DNA of 64,000 bases from Amycolatopsis thermophila (GCF_030814215.1 NZ_JAUSUT010000001.1:1054001-1118000), one strand, 5' to 3'; numbered from the stretch's first letter, positions 26,775 to 35,039 are shown. Notes: a model not told the origin generated them from the letters alone. Translations and numbers: made by a program.

Positions 26775-29101
26775 TGTCCGAGCCCGCGCTCGTCCGGATC
26801 GCCGGCCTGCCGGCTGCCCTGGCCGCCGCGCTCGGCACGCCCGACCTGACCGAGCGGCTGCGTCACCTGATCCGCGCCGAGACCGCCTACCGCGCCTGCG
26901 CCGCGACCGTGGCGGAGCAGATCGGCGAGGAGCTCGTCCCGCTGCTGCCCCGCGACCTCCGGCGCCACGCCCTCGACGTGCGGCGCCGGTTGCACCGCGG
27001 CGAGCTGGTGCAAGCGTCCGAACTGGACTTCCGGCCGCTGGGGCGGATCACCGAGTGGGCCGCCGCGCTGGCCGCCGACACGGCCGCGCTGCAGGAGGCC
27101 GTGCTGGACACCGAAGGCATGCACCACGGCCTCGTGTGGGACCTGATCAGCCGGGACGCGGCGGCCGGTCGGATCGTCGCGGCCACCGCGCCGGACGTCG
27201 CCGAGGACATCCGCGCCCGATTGGCCGCGGGCGAGCCGTGGACGAGCAAACCCCTGCGCGAACGCGCCGACCACCTGCTGCGCCTGCTGTTCCGGTCCGC
27301 GCTGACGACCGCCCCGCAAGGCTGGCTCACGCACGTCGTCCCCGCCCGCACCGGGCCGGGTCCGCTGCGGATCGGCGACCACGCGGCGCACCGCCGGGTA
27401 CCGGCCTCCGCACCGGTCCCGCCGGACGCCTGGCTCAACCTCACGCCGTTGCGCTGGACCGAGGACGACCGGCTGTGCTGGCAGGCGGCCGGCCACGACG
27501 GCCCCGGGGCGGTGCGTCGCGGGGCCGTCCGCCGGACACCGGTCGTGGACGCGCTCTGCCGGGTGCTGGGTTCGCGGGCGATGCGCACCCGGGACGTGGT
27601 GACGCTGCTCGCGCCCGACGCGCACCGCAAGCCCCTGCTGCGCGAGTTCCTGCGCCATCTGGCGGAACTCGGGCTCGTGCAGGTCTCGTCCGCGCCGTCC
27701 GGGCGCCTGCACCGGTGGCGGGCCACCGCCGCGACCGGGCCGGGGTCCAGCGACGTCCAGCGCAACGCCGGCGTCCCGGTGCCGGCGCGGCTGCCCGAGC
27801 TGATCGACCAGGCGGGCCGTCTCGCCGCGGTGATCGCGGACCGGCGAACGCAGCCGGCGCTCGAGCTGGTCGGCCCCGAACCGCGGCCGCTGCCGGAGAT
27901 CGTCGCGGAGGCACTGGACTCCCCCGAGCCGCGCCGGCCCGCGATGCCCGCCTCGGCCTGGCCCGAACCGCGGCCGCGCACGATCTACCAGCGGCTGTGC
28001 GAGTGGCTGGCCCGGCACGCCGACGAGTCCGAGATCGACGTCGGCCCGGCCGTGCTGGACTACCTCGGCGCGCCCCCGGCGAAGCCGTCGCCGTGGCCGG
28101 TCGACTGCCTGCTCCGCCCGCTGCCGGAGGGACGGGCCGTGCTGGAGGCGGTCACCCCGGCCGGCGAAGCCGACGCCCGCTTCGCCGCGGCGTTGCAATG
28201 CCGGCACGGTGAGGTGCCGCAGGTCAGCGCCCACCGCGCGTTCCTGGTCGAGACCGCGGCCCGGTGCGGCGCGGAGCTCGTCGAGATCCTGGTACCGCAG
28301 GGCGCCGACGCCGTGCCCTGCCCGCGTTACACCCGCACCTGGACCGGCGACGCCGATCCAGCGACCGGTGTGGACGATCCGGCCGGCATGCGCCGGTACC
28401 TGCCGCCGGCGGAGATCACGCTGCGCCGCGACGCACGCGGGGTCATCGCCGAGGACAGCGCCGGGCACGTGCTGTGGCCGGTCTACCACGGGACCCGGCG
28501 CCCGCCCCCGCCGTGGGATCTGGTGGTCTCGCTGCTCACCGCCGCCTCCCCGGCCCGGCGCCTGGCCGTGGAGCGGACGTTCGGCGATCCCCGGCTCGCC
28601 TTCCCCGGCCGGGTCCGCACGCCGCGCCTGCTGCTCGACGGGGACCTGGTGATCGCCCCGGCGACCGTGTTCGCCGGCCGGGATCTGCTCCCCGAGCCGG
28701 GCGGCGACAGGTTCGCGCGGGTGCGGGCGCTGGCGAACCTGCGCCTGGCGACCGGCGCTCCGCGCTGGGTGTTCGCCCGCTGCGGTCACCGGTCGCGGCC
28801 GGTGGACCTGGACAGCGTCGCCACGCTGCGGGTGTTCGACCGGATGCTGGCCGACCCCGCGGTGCCCGGGCTGGTCCTGGAGGAGATGCTGCCCGCGCCC
28901 GACGATCTGGTCGTGTCCGATGTGGACGGCGCGGCGCACGCGGCGCAGGTCCTGGTACGGCTGCCGTTCGCGACCCCGCCGTCCCAGCTGGCCGAGCAGG
29001 TCACCGCGGCCTGGCAGCAGGTCACCACACGACGCGCCCGGCAGCTCGCACACCACGGAGCCGGAGAACCCCTCCCGGCGGGTGTGCCGCGGACCTGGTG
29101 A
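26774..29101 (+). CDS. Stand-alone LanB-type N-terminal domain protein (small LanB / PEARL-like)
   Basis: This 775-residue protein resembles the tRNA-dependent N-terminal (glutamylation) domain of LanB lantibiotic dehydratases. Early parts include VRIAGLPAALAAAL, RRLHRGEL, and an SKPLRERADHLLRLLFRSAL segment at the place of the LanB RYLxR motif. A winged-helix segment (about 260-305) follows. The most telling match is near the C-terminus: a DGDLVIAPATVFAGRDLLP segment, then PVDLDSV and LVLEEMLPAPDDLVVSDVDG. No SpaB_C elimination domain follows. LanB proteins of this form either work with a separate eliminase or, as PEARLs, add an amino acid from aminoacyl-tRNA to a peptide C-terminus. No such eliminase is adjacent. 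Start ATG 26774 overlaps the peptide gene stop. Confidence 0.72.
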   Translation: MSEPALVRIAGLPAALAAALGTPDLTERLRHLIRAETAYRACAATVAEQIGEELVPLLPRDLRRHALDVRRRLHRGELVQASELDFRPLGRITEWAAALAADTAALQEAVLDTEGMHHGLVWDLISRDAAAGRIVAATAPDVAEDIRARLAAGEPWTSKPLRERADHLLRLLFRSALTTAPQGWLTHVVPARTGPGPLRIGDHAAHRRVPASAPVPPDAWLNLTPLRWTEDDRLCWQAAGHDGPGAVRRGAVRRTPVVDALCRVLGSRAMRTRDVVTLLAPDAHRKPLLREFLRHLAELGLVQVSSAPSGRLHRWRATAATGPGSSDVQRNAGVPVPARLPELIDQAGRLAAVIADRRTQPALELVGPEPRPLPEIVAEALDSPEPRRPAMPASAWPEPRPRTIYQRLCEWLARHADESEIDVGPAVLDYLGAPPAKPSPWPVDCLLRPLPEGRAVLEAVTPAGEADARFAAALQCRHGEVPQVSAHRAFLVETAARCGAELVEILVPQGADAVPCPRYTRTWTGDADPATGVDDPAGMRRYLPPAEITLRRDARGVIAEDSAGHVLWPVYHGTRRPPPPWDLVVSLLTAASPARRLAVERTFGDPRLAFPGRVRTPRLLLDGDLVIAPATVFAGRDLLPEPGGDRFARVRALANLRLATGAPRWVFARCGHRSRPVDLDSVATLRVFDRMLADPAVPGLVLEEMLPAPDDLVVSDVDGAAHAAQVLVRLPFATPPSQLAEQVTAAWQQVTTRRARQLAHHGAGEPLPAGVPRTW

Positions 29102-29155
29102 CGACGTCCGCACGGACGACCGGCCGGCGACGCGGCGGTGTCCATCTGCACCCGT

Positions 29156-30151
29156 TCACCCCCGGGTTCGACGGTTGTTCACGTGGACGTCAGGCACCAC
29201 GACCAGCTTTCCGGTGGCCCGGTCCTCCTCCATGTACCGGTGGGCGGCCGCGATGTCCTCCAGCCCGAAGACGCGATGCAGGTTGGGCCGGTGGACACCG
29301 GCCTCGACCTCGTCGACGATCCGCTGCAACAGGGCGGCGTCACCTTTGACGGTGTCGCTGTGGAAGGCCGTCAGCCGGGTGCCGGACGGGATCATCGCGA
29401 TCGGTTCGAGGTCCGGGATCACCCAACCGCTGAGCGATCCCGCCACGCACACCGTCCCGCCACGACGGACCAGCCGCAGCGAGTCCACGGCCGTGCTCGC
29501 CCCGACGAGATCCAGCACGTGGTCCGGCCCGTCCGGCCAGATCGCGTGCACGTCGGCCGCCAGCGAACCGGCGTCGACGAGGACGTGATCGGCGGTCAGC
29601 GCGCCGGCCTTGGCCGGCCGGCGGGTCGTGGCGGCGGTCCGGACACCGTGGCCGGAGGCGATCGACGCCGCCGCCATCCCCACGGACGAGGTCCCGCCGC
29701 GGATCAGCAACCGGCTGCCCGGCGTGACCCCCAGCGCGTCCAGTGCGCCCTGCGCGGTCAGGTAGGTCTCGGGCAACGCGGCGAGGACCTCCCACGGCAA
29801 GGTCGTCGTCACCGGCATCAGCAGCGAGTTCGGCAACAACGCGTACTCGGCATAGCCGCCGTCGAACTGCCGTCCCATCTCACCCATCACCGCCGCGACG
29901 GTGGTCCCCTCGGGCAGCGCGGGGTCGGTCGAGGCGGTCACCTCGCCGACGCATTCGATCCCCAGCACGCGCGGGAACACCACGCCCGGCGAATGCCCCT
30001 GCCGGGTCCGCAGCTCCGACCGGTTCAGTCCCGCGCCCCGCACCCGGACGAGGCTCCAGCCCGGCCGGACGGCCGGCACCGGCACCTCACGGATCTCCAG
30101 GACCTCCGGGCCACCGGCCCGAACGCACACCGCCGCTCGCATCGTCGTCAT
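29156..30151 (-). CDS. Zinc-independent MDR alcohol dehydrogenase / quinone oxidoreductase
   Basis: This is a 331-residue medium-chain dehydrogenase/reductase. It has the N-terminal GroES-like domain (GAGLNRSELRTRQG, then VLGIECVGEV) and a Rossmann part with LLIRGGTSSVGMAAASIAS and a DLVGAS segment. It lacks the structural zinc cysteines and the catalytic zinc ligands, as in quinone oxidoreductases (QOR/YhdH types). It probably reduces quinones or enones with NADPH. Two starts are possible, ATG 30151 or 30142. It is divergent from an AraC-type regulator with 54 bases between starts and converges with the LanB-like gene. Confidence 0.88.
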   Translation of the reverse strand: MTTMRAAVCVRAGGPEVLEIREVPVPAVRPGWSLVRVRGAGLNRSELRTRQGHSPGVVFPRVLGIECVGEVTASTDPALPEGTTVAAVMGEMGRQFDGGYAEYALLPNSLLMPVTTTLPWEVLAALPETYLTAQGALDALGVTPGSRLLIRGGTSSVGMAAASIASGHGVRTAATTRRPAKAGALTADHVLVDAGSLAADVHAIWPDGPDHVLDLVGASTAVDSLRLVRRGGTVCVAGSLSGWVIPDLEPIAMIPSGTRLTAFHSDTVKGDAALLQRIVDEVEAGVHRPNLHRVFGLEDIAAAHRYMEEDRATGKLVVVPDVHVNNRRTRG

Positions 30152-30160
30152 GGGTCCACT

Positions 30161-30185
30161 GTCGGCCGGACCGGAGGTGGCCGAC
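30161..30185. promoter_or_regulatory. Inverted repeat between MDR and AraC genes
   Basis: GTCGGCC at 30161-30167 and GGCCGAC at 30179-30185 form perfect 7-bp arms around an 11-base centre. The site sits in the 54-base gap between the divergent MDR and AraC genes and overlaps both presumed promoters. It is a likely operator for the AraC-type regulator; direct evidence is lacking. Confidence 0.5.
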
Positions 30186-30205
30186 TACCGGTAAACTGCC
30201 ATTTC

Positions 30206-30961
30206 ATGCTCGTTGGCCGCCAACCTTCGTCGTCGCGCATCTGGCCGTCCGGTGGTGCGCACGTGTGGCCACCGGGCGGCACGAGTTCGGTGCAGTCGCA
30301 TCAGCGTGGACACCTGGTGTACGCGGCCCGCGGGGTGCTGTCGGTGCACACCGAGGGCGGCACGTCGATCGTTCCCGCCAATCGCGTCGCCTGGACGCCT
30401 GCCGGGTTCACGCACCAGCACCGCGCGCACGGCCACACCGACATGCGGATCGTCTTCCTGCCGGCGTCGCTGGCCCGCCTCGTGCCGGAGCGTCCCGCGG
30501 TGTTCCTGGCCTCCGGCCTCGCCCGCGAAGTTCTGCTCGCCCTCACCGGCCCGCGGCGGCGCGACCGCGCGGCGAGCGCCCGCCTTCGCCGGGTGCTCGT
30601 CGACGAACTGCGGGAAGCGGACGAGCAGCCGCTCCAACTCCCGGAACCGCGCGACGACCGGTTGCAAGCGATCGCGCGGATCCTGTACGAGCGGCCCGCC
30701 GACAACACACCGCTGGCCGAACTCGGGCGCACGATCGGCGCCAGTGCGCGCACCCTGAGCCGGCTGTTCCACGACGAGCTCGGGATGACCTTCCACGAAT
30801 GGCGCACGCAACTGCGGATCTACCACGCGCTGGTTCTCCTGGCCGACGGCCACACGACGACGCACGTGGCGAACGCCTGCGGCTGGGCGAACCCGAGCAG
30901 CTTCATCGCCGCCTTCTCGGCCCTCATCGGCACGACTCCGGGCCGCTACCGGACCGGTTGA
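30206..30961 (+). CDS. AraC family transcriptional regulator with cupin sensor
   Basis: This 251-residue regulator has an AraC-type cupin sensor domain (residues about 15-140, with HQRGHLVYAARGVLSVHTEG and PANRVAWTPAGFTHQ) and a C-terminal pair of helix-turn-helices (about 155-250, LAELGRTIGASARTLSRLF, then FHEWRTQLRIYHAL and ACGWANPSSFIAAFSALIG). ATG 30206 is the first start that does not run back over the MDR promoter region. It is likely to regulate the divergent MDR gene; cupin AraC proteins of this type often answer to aldehydes, phenolics or antibiotics. Confidence 0.9.
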   Translation: MLVGRQPSSSRIWPSGGAHVWPPGGTSSVQSHQRGHLVYAARGVLSVHTEGGTSIVPANRVAWTPAGFTHQHRAHGHTDMRIVFLPASLARLVPERPAVFLASGLAREVLLALTGPRRRDRAASARLRRVLVDELREADEQPLQLPEPRDDRLQAIARILYERPADNTPLAELGRTIGASARTLSRLFHDELGMTFHEWRTQLRIYHALVLLADGHTTTHVANACGWANPSSFIAAFSALIGTTPGRYRTG

Positions 30962-31059
30962 CACCTCGGCGACGGTGCATTCAGCGCCGCACTCCGCGGC
31001 TGGCGGCGCGAAGCACACACCGCCCGATGATGGTCTCGGCCGTGTCAGCTGCCGGTGAC

Positions 31060-31575
31060 TCACGGGTGCCAGGTGGGCATCGCGGGGATGCGGGGCACCA
31101 GTGAGCTGGGCGGCGGACCGACCTTGCCGGAGACGAGGCGGAGCACCGCGGTGCCGTCACGCAGCTCGGCGACCTGCATCGCCAGCACCCCGTCGACCGG
31201 TTGGGGCTTTTCCGGTTCGCCGCTGCTGCACCGGGAACCGCTGCCGTTCTCGTAGAACGTGGACACGCAGCCTCGCGTCAGGCTGCCGGTCCCGCCGCCG
31301 CCGGTGGTGAAGTCGATCCCGTCCGCGGTGACCGCCGCGACGGAAATCCCCGTGAGACCGCCCTGCCCGGTCAGCGGGATGTCGACCGGGCCGCTCACCA
31401 GCACCTCGCAGGTGCCGTCGGAGCAAGCCGCGTAGTCGCGCCCGTCGGCAGCCAGGAGAGCCGGCGGCGACACGGACGGGGCCGGCGGCGGATGACCGGC
31501 GGTTCGCTCCTCACCCGTGCACGCCGACAGCGACAGGAACAGCACAACAGGAACAAAACCGACCACTCGCCTCAC
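31060..31575 (-). CDS. Putative lipoprotein
   Basis: This 171-residue predicted lipoprotein is read from GTG 31575. The N-terminus MRRVVGFVPVVLFLSLSAC is a lipoprotein signal peptide with lipobox LSAC and Cys19 as the acylated residue. It is followed by a Pro/Ser-rich spacer (about 25-40) and a small beta-rich domain with a C-x(4)-C pair (CSDGTC) and two further cysteines (RGCVSTF, SRCSSG) that could form disulfides outside the membrane. I do not recognise a family. An earlier start at 31638 is possible but places the signal peptide internally. Confidence 0.72.
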   Translation of the reverse strand: MRRVVGFVPVVLFLSLSACTGEERTAGHPPPAPSVSPPALLAADGRDYAACSDGTCEVLVSGPVDIPLTGQGGLTGISVAAVTADGIDFTTGGGGTGSLTRGCVSTFYENGSGSRCSSGEPEKPQPVDGVLAMQVAELRDGTAVLRLVSGKVGPPPSSLVPRIPAMPTWHP

Positions 31576-31654
31576 GTCGATCACGGTAGCGCCCGGACGC
31601 GCGCCGCGGGGCGAAAACAGCGGGTCACGCTGGCCCACCTCCGCCAGGCACCGC

Positions 31655-31906
31655 TCAGGCGGACGGTTCGTCGCGGATGGCGAGCCCGGCGTCGGCGAGG
31701 TGCTCCATCACCCGGATGGTGTCGTCGACGTCTTGCCCGGCCAGCGCGGCCAGGTCCTCGACGGAGTACGGCCCGCCGCCGTGGCGGACGACGACCGCGA
31801 GGATGGCCCCGACGACCTCCAGGTCGCGGGCCTGCTCGGCGTCCGGCGCGGGCCGAGACCTCGGCGGCGAGGCGGCGCCGTCCCGATTCGTGGTCCACGG
31901 GTCCAG
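31655..31906 (-). CDS. Small winged-helix-like protein, start unclear
   Basis: This is an 83-residue frame ending at 31655. The conserved part (about residues 25-83) contains QARDLEVVGAILAVVVRHGG, VEDLAALAGQDVDDTIRVME and HLADAGLAIRDEPSA, which looks like a compact winged helix (helix, helix-turn-helix, wing). No ATG or GTG exists in frame near the expected start. The only codon next to a purine-rich site is CTG 31906, which follows GGGGGAGG with no spacer. It could be a real gene with an unusual start or a decayed one. It is divergent from the amidotransferase gene 90 bases away. Confidence 0.45.
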   Translation of the reverse strand: MDPWTTNRDGAASPPRSRPAPDAEQARDLEVVGAILAVVVRHGGGPYSVEDLAALAGQDVDDTIRVMEHLADAGLAIRDEPSA

Positions 31907-31995
31907 CCTCCCCCGGGCGCGGCGATCCGACCACGGCCGTTGGACCCGGTGTGTGCCGCGCCCGAACGCGGGTAGCCGGTACGCCGGGAGGGCGT

Positions 31996-32865
31996 ATGTG
32001 TCGCTTGTTCGGGCTGTCCGCGGCGCCGCACCGCGTCCACGCGACGTTCTGGCTGCTCGAGGCGCCGGACAGCCTCGCCGAGCAGAGCCGCCGCGAGCCC
32101 GACGGCACCGGGTTGGGCACGTTCGACGCCGAGGGCACACCCCACGTGCGCAAACAGCCGCTGGCCGCCTACGCCGACGAGGAGTTCGCGCGGGAGGCGA
32201 AGGCGTGCGAGTCCACCACGTTCCTGGCGCACATCCGCTACGCCTCCACGGGCGGGCTCGATCTGGCGAACACGCACCCGTTCGAGCAGCGCGGCCGGCT
32301 GTTCGCCCACAACGGGGTGATCACCGGGCTGGACCGCCTGGACCGCGAGCTGGGTGACTACCGCAACCTCGTCGCCGGGGACACCGACTCGGAACGGTTC
32401 TTCGCGCTGATCACGAAGGAGGTGGCGGCGCACGGTGGCGATGTCGGCGCCGGGATCACCGCCGCCGCCCGGTGGGTGGCCGCGAACCTGCCGCTGTTCG
32501 CGATCAACCTGGTCCTCACCACGCCCGGCGAGCTGTGGGCGCTGCGCTACCCGGAGACGCACGAGTTGTTCGTGCTGGAACGCGCCGCGGGCGGTCCGCA
32601 CGGCGGGCGGCACCTGGAGCACGCCAGCGCGGCGGGCCGGATCCGCGCGCGATCCGGCCCCCTGGCCGAGCACCGGTCGGTGGTGGTGGCCAGCGAGCGC
32701 ATGGACGAGGACACCGGGTGGCGCGCTCTTGAACCGGGCCAGCTGGTGCACGTGGGGCCCGATCTGTCCGTCGACTGCCACGTGGTTCTCGACGGACCGC
32801 CCCGGCACCAGCTGACCCTGGCCGACCTGGGCGCCCAGGCCGCGCGGTCCCAGGCCCACCACTAG
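31996..32865 (+). CDS. Class II glutamine amidotransferase (YafJ/EgtC-like)
   Basis: This 289-residue Ntn-hydrolase starts MCRLFGLSA, so Cys2 becomes the N-terminal nucleophile after methionine removal. ATG 31996 follows GGGAGGG. The glutaminase pocket shows PDGTGLGTF, ACESTTFLAHIRYAST, NTHPFEQRGRLFAHNG and GDTDSERFFAL. The domain is stand-alone, as in YafJ and in EgtC. No other ergothioneine gene (egtA, egtB, egtD, egtE) is adjacent, so a role as EgtC is not supported and it is better called a YafJ-type amidase. Substrate: probably a gamma-glutamyl compound. Confidence 0.9.
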   Translation: MCRLFGLSAAPHRVHATFWLLEAPDSLAEQSRREPDGTGLGTFDAEGTPHVRKQPLAAYADEEFAREAKACESTTFLAHIRYASTGGLDLANTHPFEQRGRLFAHNGVITGLDRLDRELGDYRNLVAGDTDSERFFALITKEVAAHGGDVGAGITAAARWVAANLPLFAINLVLTTPGELWALRYPETHELFVLERAAGGPHGGRHLEHASAAGRIRARSGPLAEHRSVVVASERMDEDTGWRALEPGQLVHVGPDLSVDCHVVLDGPPRHQLTLADLGAQAARSQAHH

Positions 32866-32869
32866 CCGT

Positions 32870-33312
32870 GCGGCCCTGGCGTACGTCGCCGAGCACTGCG
32901 CGAACGTCCCGGCCGCGTTCGCCGTGACGCCCACCAGCAGGCGCGCGACCGCGTCCCGGCCGTACACCGGCCGCGGCCTGGTGGCGGCGCCCTTCCCGCC
33001 CCCCGTCCGTCCACAGTGTCACGTCCGGAGCCGGCACCTGGAGCAGCGCTTCGAGGTCACCGCCCATGGCCGCCTCGACGAACCGTTCGTTGACCTCCTG
33101 CCGCGCGCCTCGACGCGGTAGCGCGGCCTTGCTCGCGGGCGAGCCGGCGCACCGCTTCGGGGCTGCGACCGAGGATGTCCGCGATCTCCCCGTCCCAGTA
33201 GCCGAACACGCCGTACCGCACGCTCGGCCGAGCTGAGGGTTTCCAGCACCACCAGCAACGCCATCGACGACGACTCGGCACGCAGCACGGGATCGGGCGG
33301 ATCGGTCACGTG
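32870..33312 (-). pseudogene. Remnant of a SigJ-like sigma factor gene
   Basis: Pieces of a sigma-70 gene of the SigJ type appear in different minus-strand frames. MALLVVLETLSSAERAV (about 33230-33275) and GYWDGEIADILGRSPEAVRR (about 33150-33210) are region 4. RQEVNERFVEAAMGGDLEAL and VPAPDVTLWTDGG (about 33020-33120) start the SnoaL-like tail. YGRDAVARLLVGVTANAAGTF (about 32905-32970) is further into that tail. Region 2 is missing and at least two frameshifts separate the pieces. It resembles the intact sigJ gene at 22 kb in type. It is a decayed gene with no function expected. Confidence 0.75.
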
Positions 33313-33421
33313 CCCAGGCTGCGGGGTCCTCGTCCGGGCATCCCGCGAACTCGGCGTGCACCCCGGTTCACCGTCCCGACGGAGATCGACGCTGAGGTGT
33401 CCGCCGCGGTACGGACAGCAG

Positions 33422-33452
33422 AAAGGCCCTCCCCAGCTTCCTGGGAAGGGCC
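33422..33452 (-). terminator. Hairpin terminator downstream of tRNA-Ala
   Basis: Read on the minus strand, AGGCCCTTCCCAG pairs with CTGGGGAGGGCCT across a GAAG loop and is followed by TTCTG. The hairpin lies 10 bases past the 3' end of the tRNA-Ala gene, as expected of an intrinsic terminator. Confidence 0.75.
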
Positions 33453-33462
33453 TCTGCGACTG

Positions 33463-33535
33463 TGGAGCTAAGGGGACTCGAACCCCTGACCCCCACACTG
33501 CCAGTGTGGTGCGCTACCAGCTGCGCCATAGCCCC
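33463..33535 (-). tRNA. tRNA-Ala(GGC)
   Basis: This 73-base tRNA folds on the minus strand from 33535. The acceptor is GGGGCTA/TAGCTCC. The D arm contains GCAGCTGGTAGCGC. The anticodon loop is CTGGCAG, giving anticodon GGC. The T arm contains GGTTCGAGTCC. The discriminator is A and the CCA end is not encoded. It reads GCC and GCU alanine codons, the former very common in this genome. Confidence 0.95.
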
Positions 33536-33640
33536 GGAGCGAAGGTGAACTCCGCATCTCGTCTGCGACTACAGTACATGACCCCGAAATGGCCCGTGCA
33601 CCGGGGGGTCGGCTCTCGCGGCCGGCCCCCCGGTCGCGCG

Positions 33641-34420
33641 TCAGCCGGCCTGGGAGATCAGCTTGTCCAGCCAGCCGTCCTGCGTCCAGTTGACCATCTG
33701 GCCGTTGTGCAGCACTGTCGGGGTGCCCTGGAAGGACGGGTCCTTCCTGACGCCGGCCAGTGCGGCGTTCAGCTGGTCGTCGTAGGTGCCCGCGTTGACG
33801 CACGCGGCGAACTCCGGGGCGGTGATGCCCAGGTCCTGGCCCAGTTTGATCAGCTGCGCCTTGTCGTAGCCGCGCTTGCCCTCTTCGGGCTGGGACGCGA
33901 ACAGGCTGTCGTGGAAGGGCGTGAACTTGCCCTGGTCGGCCGCGCACAGGGCGGCGTTCGCCGAGTCCAGCGAGTAGCCCGGCGGGTCCGACTTGTCGTT
34001 CAGCAGCGGGATCATGTGGTAGGTGACCTGCACGTTCCCGGCCTGGATCTGCTGCTCGATCTGCTGGCCGGACCGCTGCTGGAGCTGCCCGCAGTAGGGG
34101 CACAGGAAGTCGGCCCAGATGTCGAGCTTCACCTTGGCGTCGGCCTTGCCCGAGACCACCACCGCGCCCTGGCGCTCGTCGGCGGTGTCCAGCGCGGCGG
34201 ACGACGTCTGGGGCGCGATGGTCGTGCCCTCGGTCTTGTTCTTCGACGCGTTCGTCCAGATCACACCGCCGATGACCACGGCGGCGAGCACCACCACGGC
34301 GATCACCGACACGATCGTCTTCCGGCTGGGGCCACCACCGCCGCGGGCCTGGGTCACCGCCCGGGACGCCGCGGACTGCTGCTGGCGGCGCTTGCGCGCG
34401 GTCCGTTCCGCTCCACCCAC
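33641..34420 (-). CDS. DsbA family thioredoxin-fold protein, membrane anchored
   Basis: This 259-residue protein has a cytoplasmic basic N-terminus, one membrane helix (about residues 34-56) and an extracytoplasmic DsbA/DSBA-like thioredoxin domain. The active site is FLCPYCG with Cys107 and Cys110, and the cis-proline loop is QGTPTVLHNG. It should make or shuffle disulfides in exported proteins. It starts at GTG 34420 with AGAGGA upstream, 5 bases after the stop of the MauE gene, so the two are coexpressed; MauE-like proteins may recycle it, as VKOR does in mycobacteria. That pairing is inferred from the operon. Confidence 0.9.
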   Translation of the reverse strand: MGGAERTARKRRQQQSAASRAVTQARGGGGPSRKTIVSVIAVVVLAAVVIGGVIWTNASKNKTEGTTIAPQTSSAALDTADERQGAVVVSGKADAKVKLDIWADFLCPYCGQLQQRSGQQIEQQIQAGNVQVTYHMIPLLNDKSDPPGYSLDSANAALCAADQGKFTPFHDSLFASQPEEGKRGYDKAQLIKLGQDLGITAPEFAACVNAGTYDDQLNAALAGVRKDPSFQGTPTVLHNGQMVNWTQDGWLDKLISQAG

Positions 34421-34425
34421 GTTCT

Positions 34426-34932
34426 TCAGATCCTCTCTTTCTCCGTCTCGACCTGCGGCGCCCCGCCGCGCAGCCAGCCGTCCAGCGCGGCCCGGGTCGC
34501 CGGGCGCACGATCAGCCAGCAGGCCAGGACCAGGAAGCCCACGTCACGGGCGATTTCCTGGGGGTACTGGGTCTGCCCCGCCGCGACCTGGCCACCGCCG
34601 CCGAAACACCCGCAGTCGATGGTCAGTCCCCGCGCCCAGGACTGGGCGACCCCGGCGATGAACACCACGAGCAGCGCGGCCGAGACCACCGCCACCCACC
34701 GCGTGGCCAGGCCGAGCAGCAGGAAGGCGCCGAGGGCCAGCTCGAGCAGCGGCAGCCCGGTCGCGACCGGGTGCAGGAGCGCGTCGGGCAGGACGTCGTA
34801 GGCCTTGACCGCCAGGTACGTCTGCCCGGAGTCGCCGAGCTTCGCGACGCCGGAGACCAGCCACACCGCGGCCAGGCCGAGCCGCACCAGGGTGCCGACG
34901 GCGTCGAGCACGGAAGGGGACGGGCGGAACAC
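34426..34932 (-). CDS. MauE/DoxX family redox-associated membrane protein
   Basis: This 168-residue protein has four predicted membrane helices (about 11-32, 55-78, 80-100 and 128-146). Between helices 3 and 4 lies the conserved LTIDCGCFGGGG motif with Cys107 and Cys109, the redox pair of MauE-like proteins. MauE is needed for disulfide formation in methylamine dehydrogenase; actinobacterial homologues sit next to DsbA-type genes, as here. No methylamine genes are present. The likely role is to pass electrons from the adjacent DsbA to the quinone pool. Confidence 0.88.
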   Translation of the reverse strand: MFRPSPSVLDAVGTLVRLGLAAVWLVSGVAKLGDSGQTYLAVKAYDVLPDALLHPVATGLPLLELALGAFLLLGLATRWVAVVSAALLVVFIAGVAQSWARGLTIDCGCFGGGGQVAAGQTQYPQEIARDVGFLVLACWLIVRPATRAALDGWLRGGAPQVETEKERI

Positions 34933-35039
34933 GGCACCAGGCTAGCGGCCCGCCCTGAGAAACCTGTGAGTTCCGGACGTCGCGGACGAATGCCATTCGA
35001 CCGGGTGACCAGGCCCTCGGCGACGGCGGACGGGCTACC

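Noticed and set aside
31996-32865. Ergothioneine gene egtC
   Set aside because: The enzyme class fits, but none of egtA, egtB, egtD or egtE is adjacent, so the specific name is not supported.
33463-33535. tRNA-Ala as an integration site for a mobile island with the wrecked sigma gene
   Set aside because: No integrase, no second copy of the tRNA 3' end and no island genes are seen nearby.
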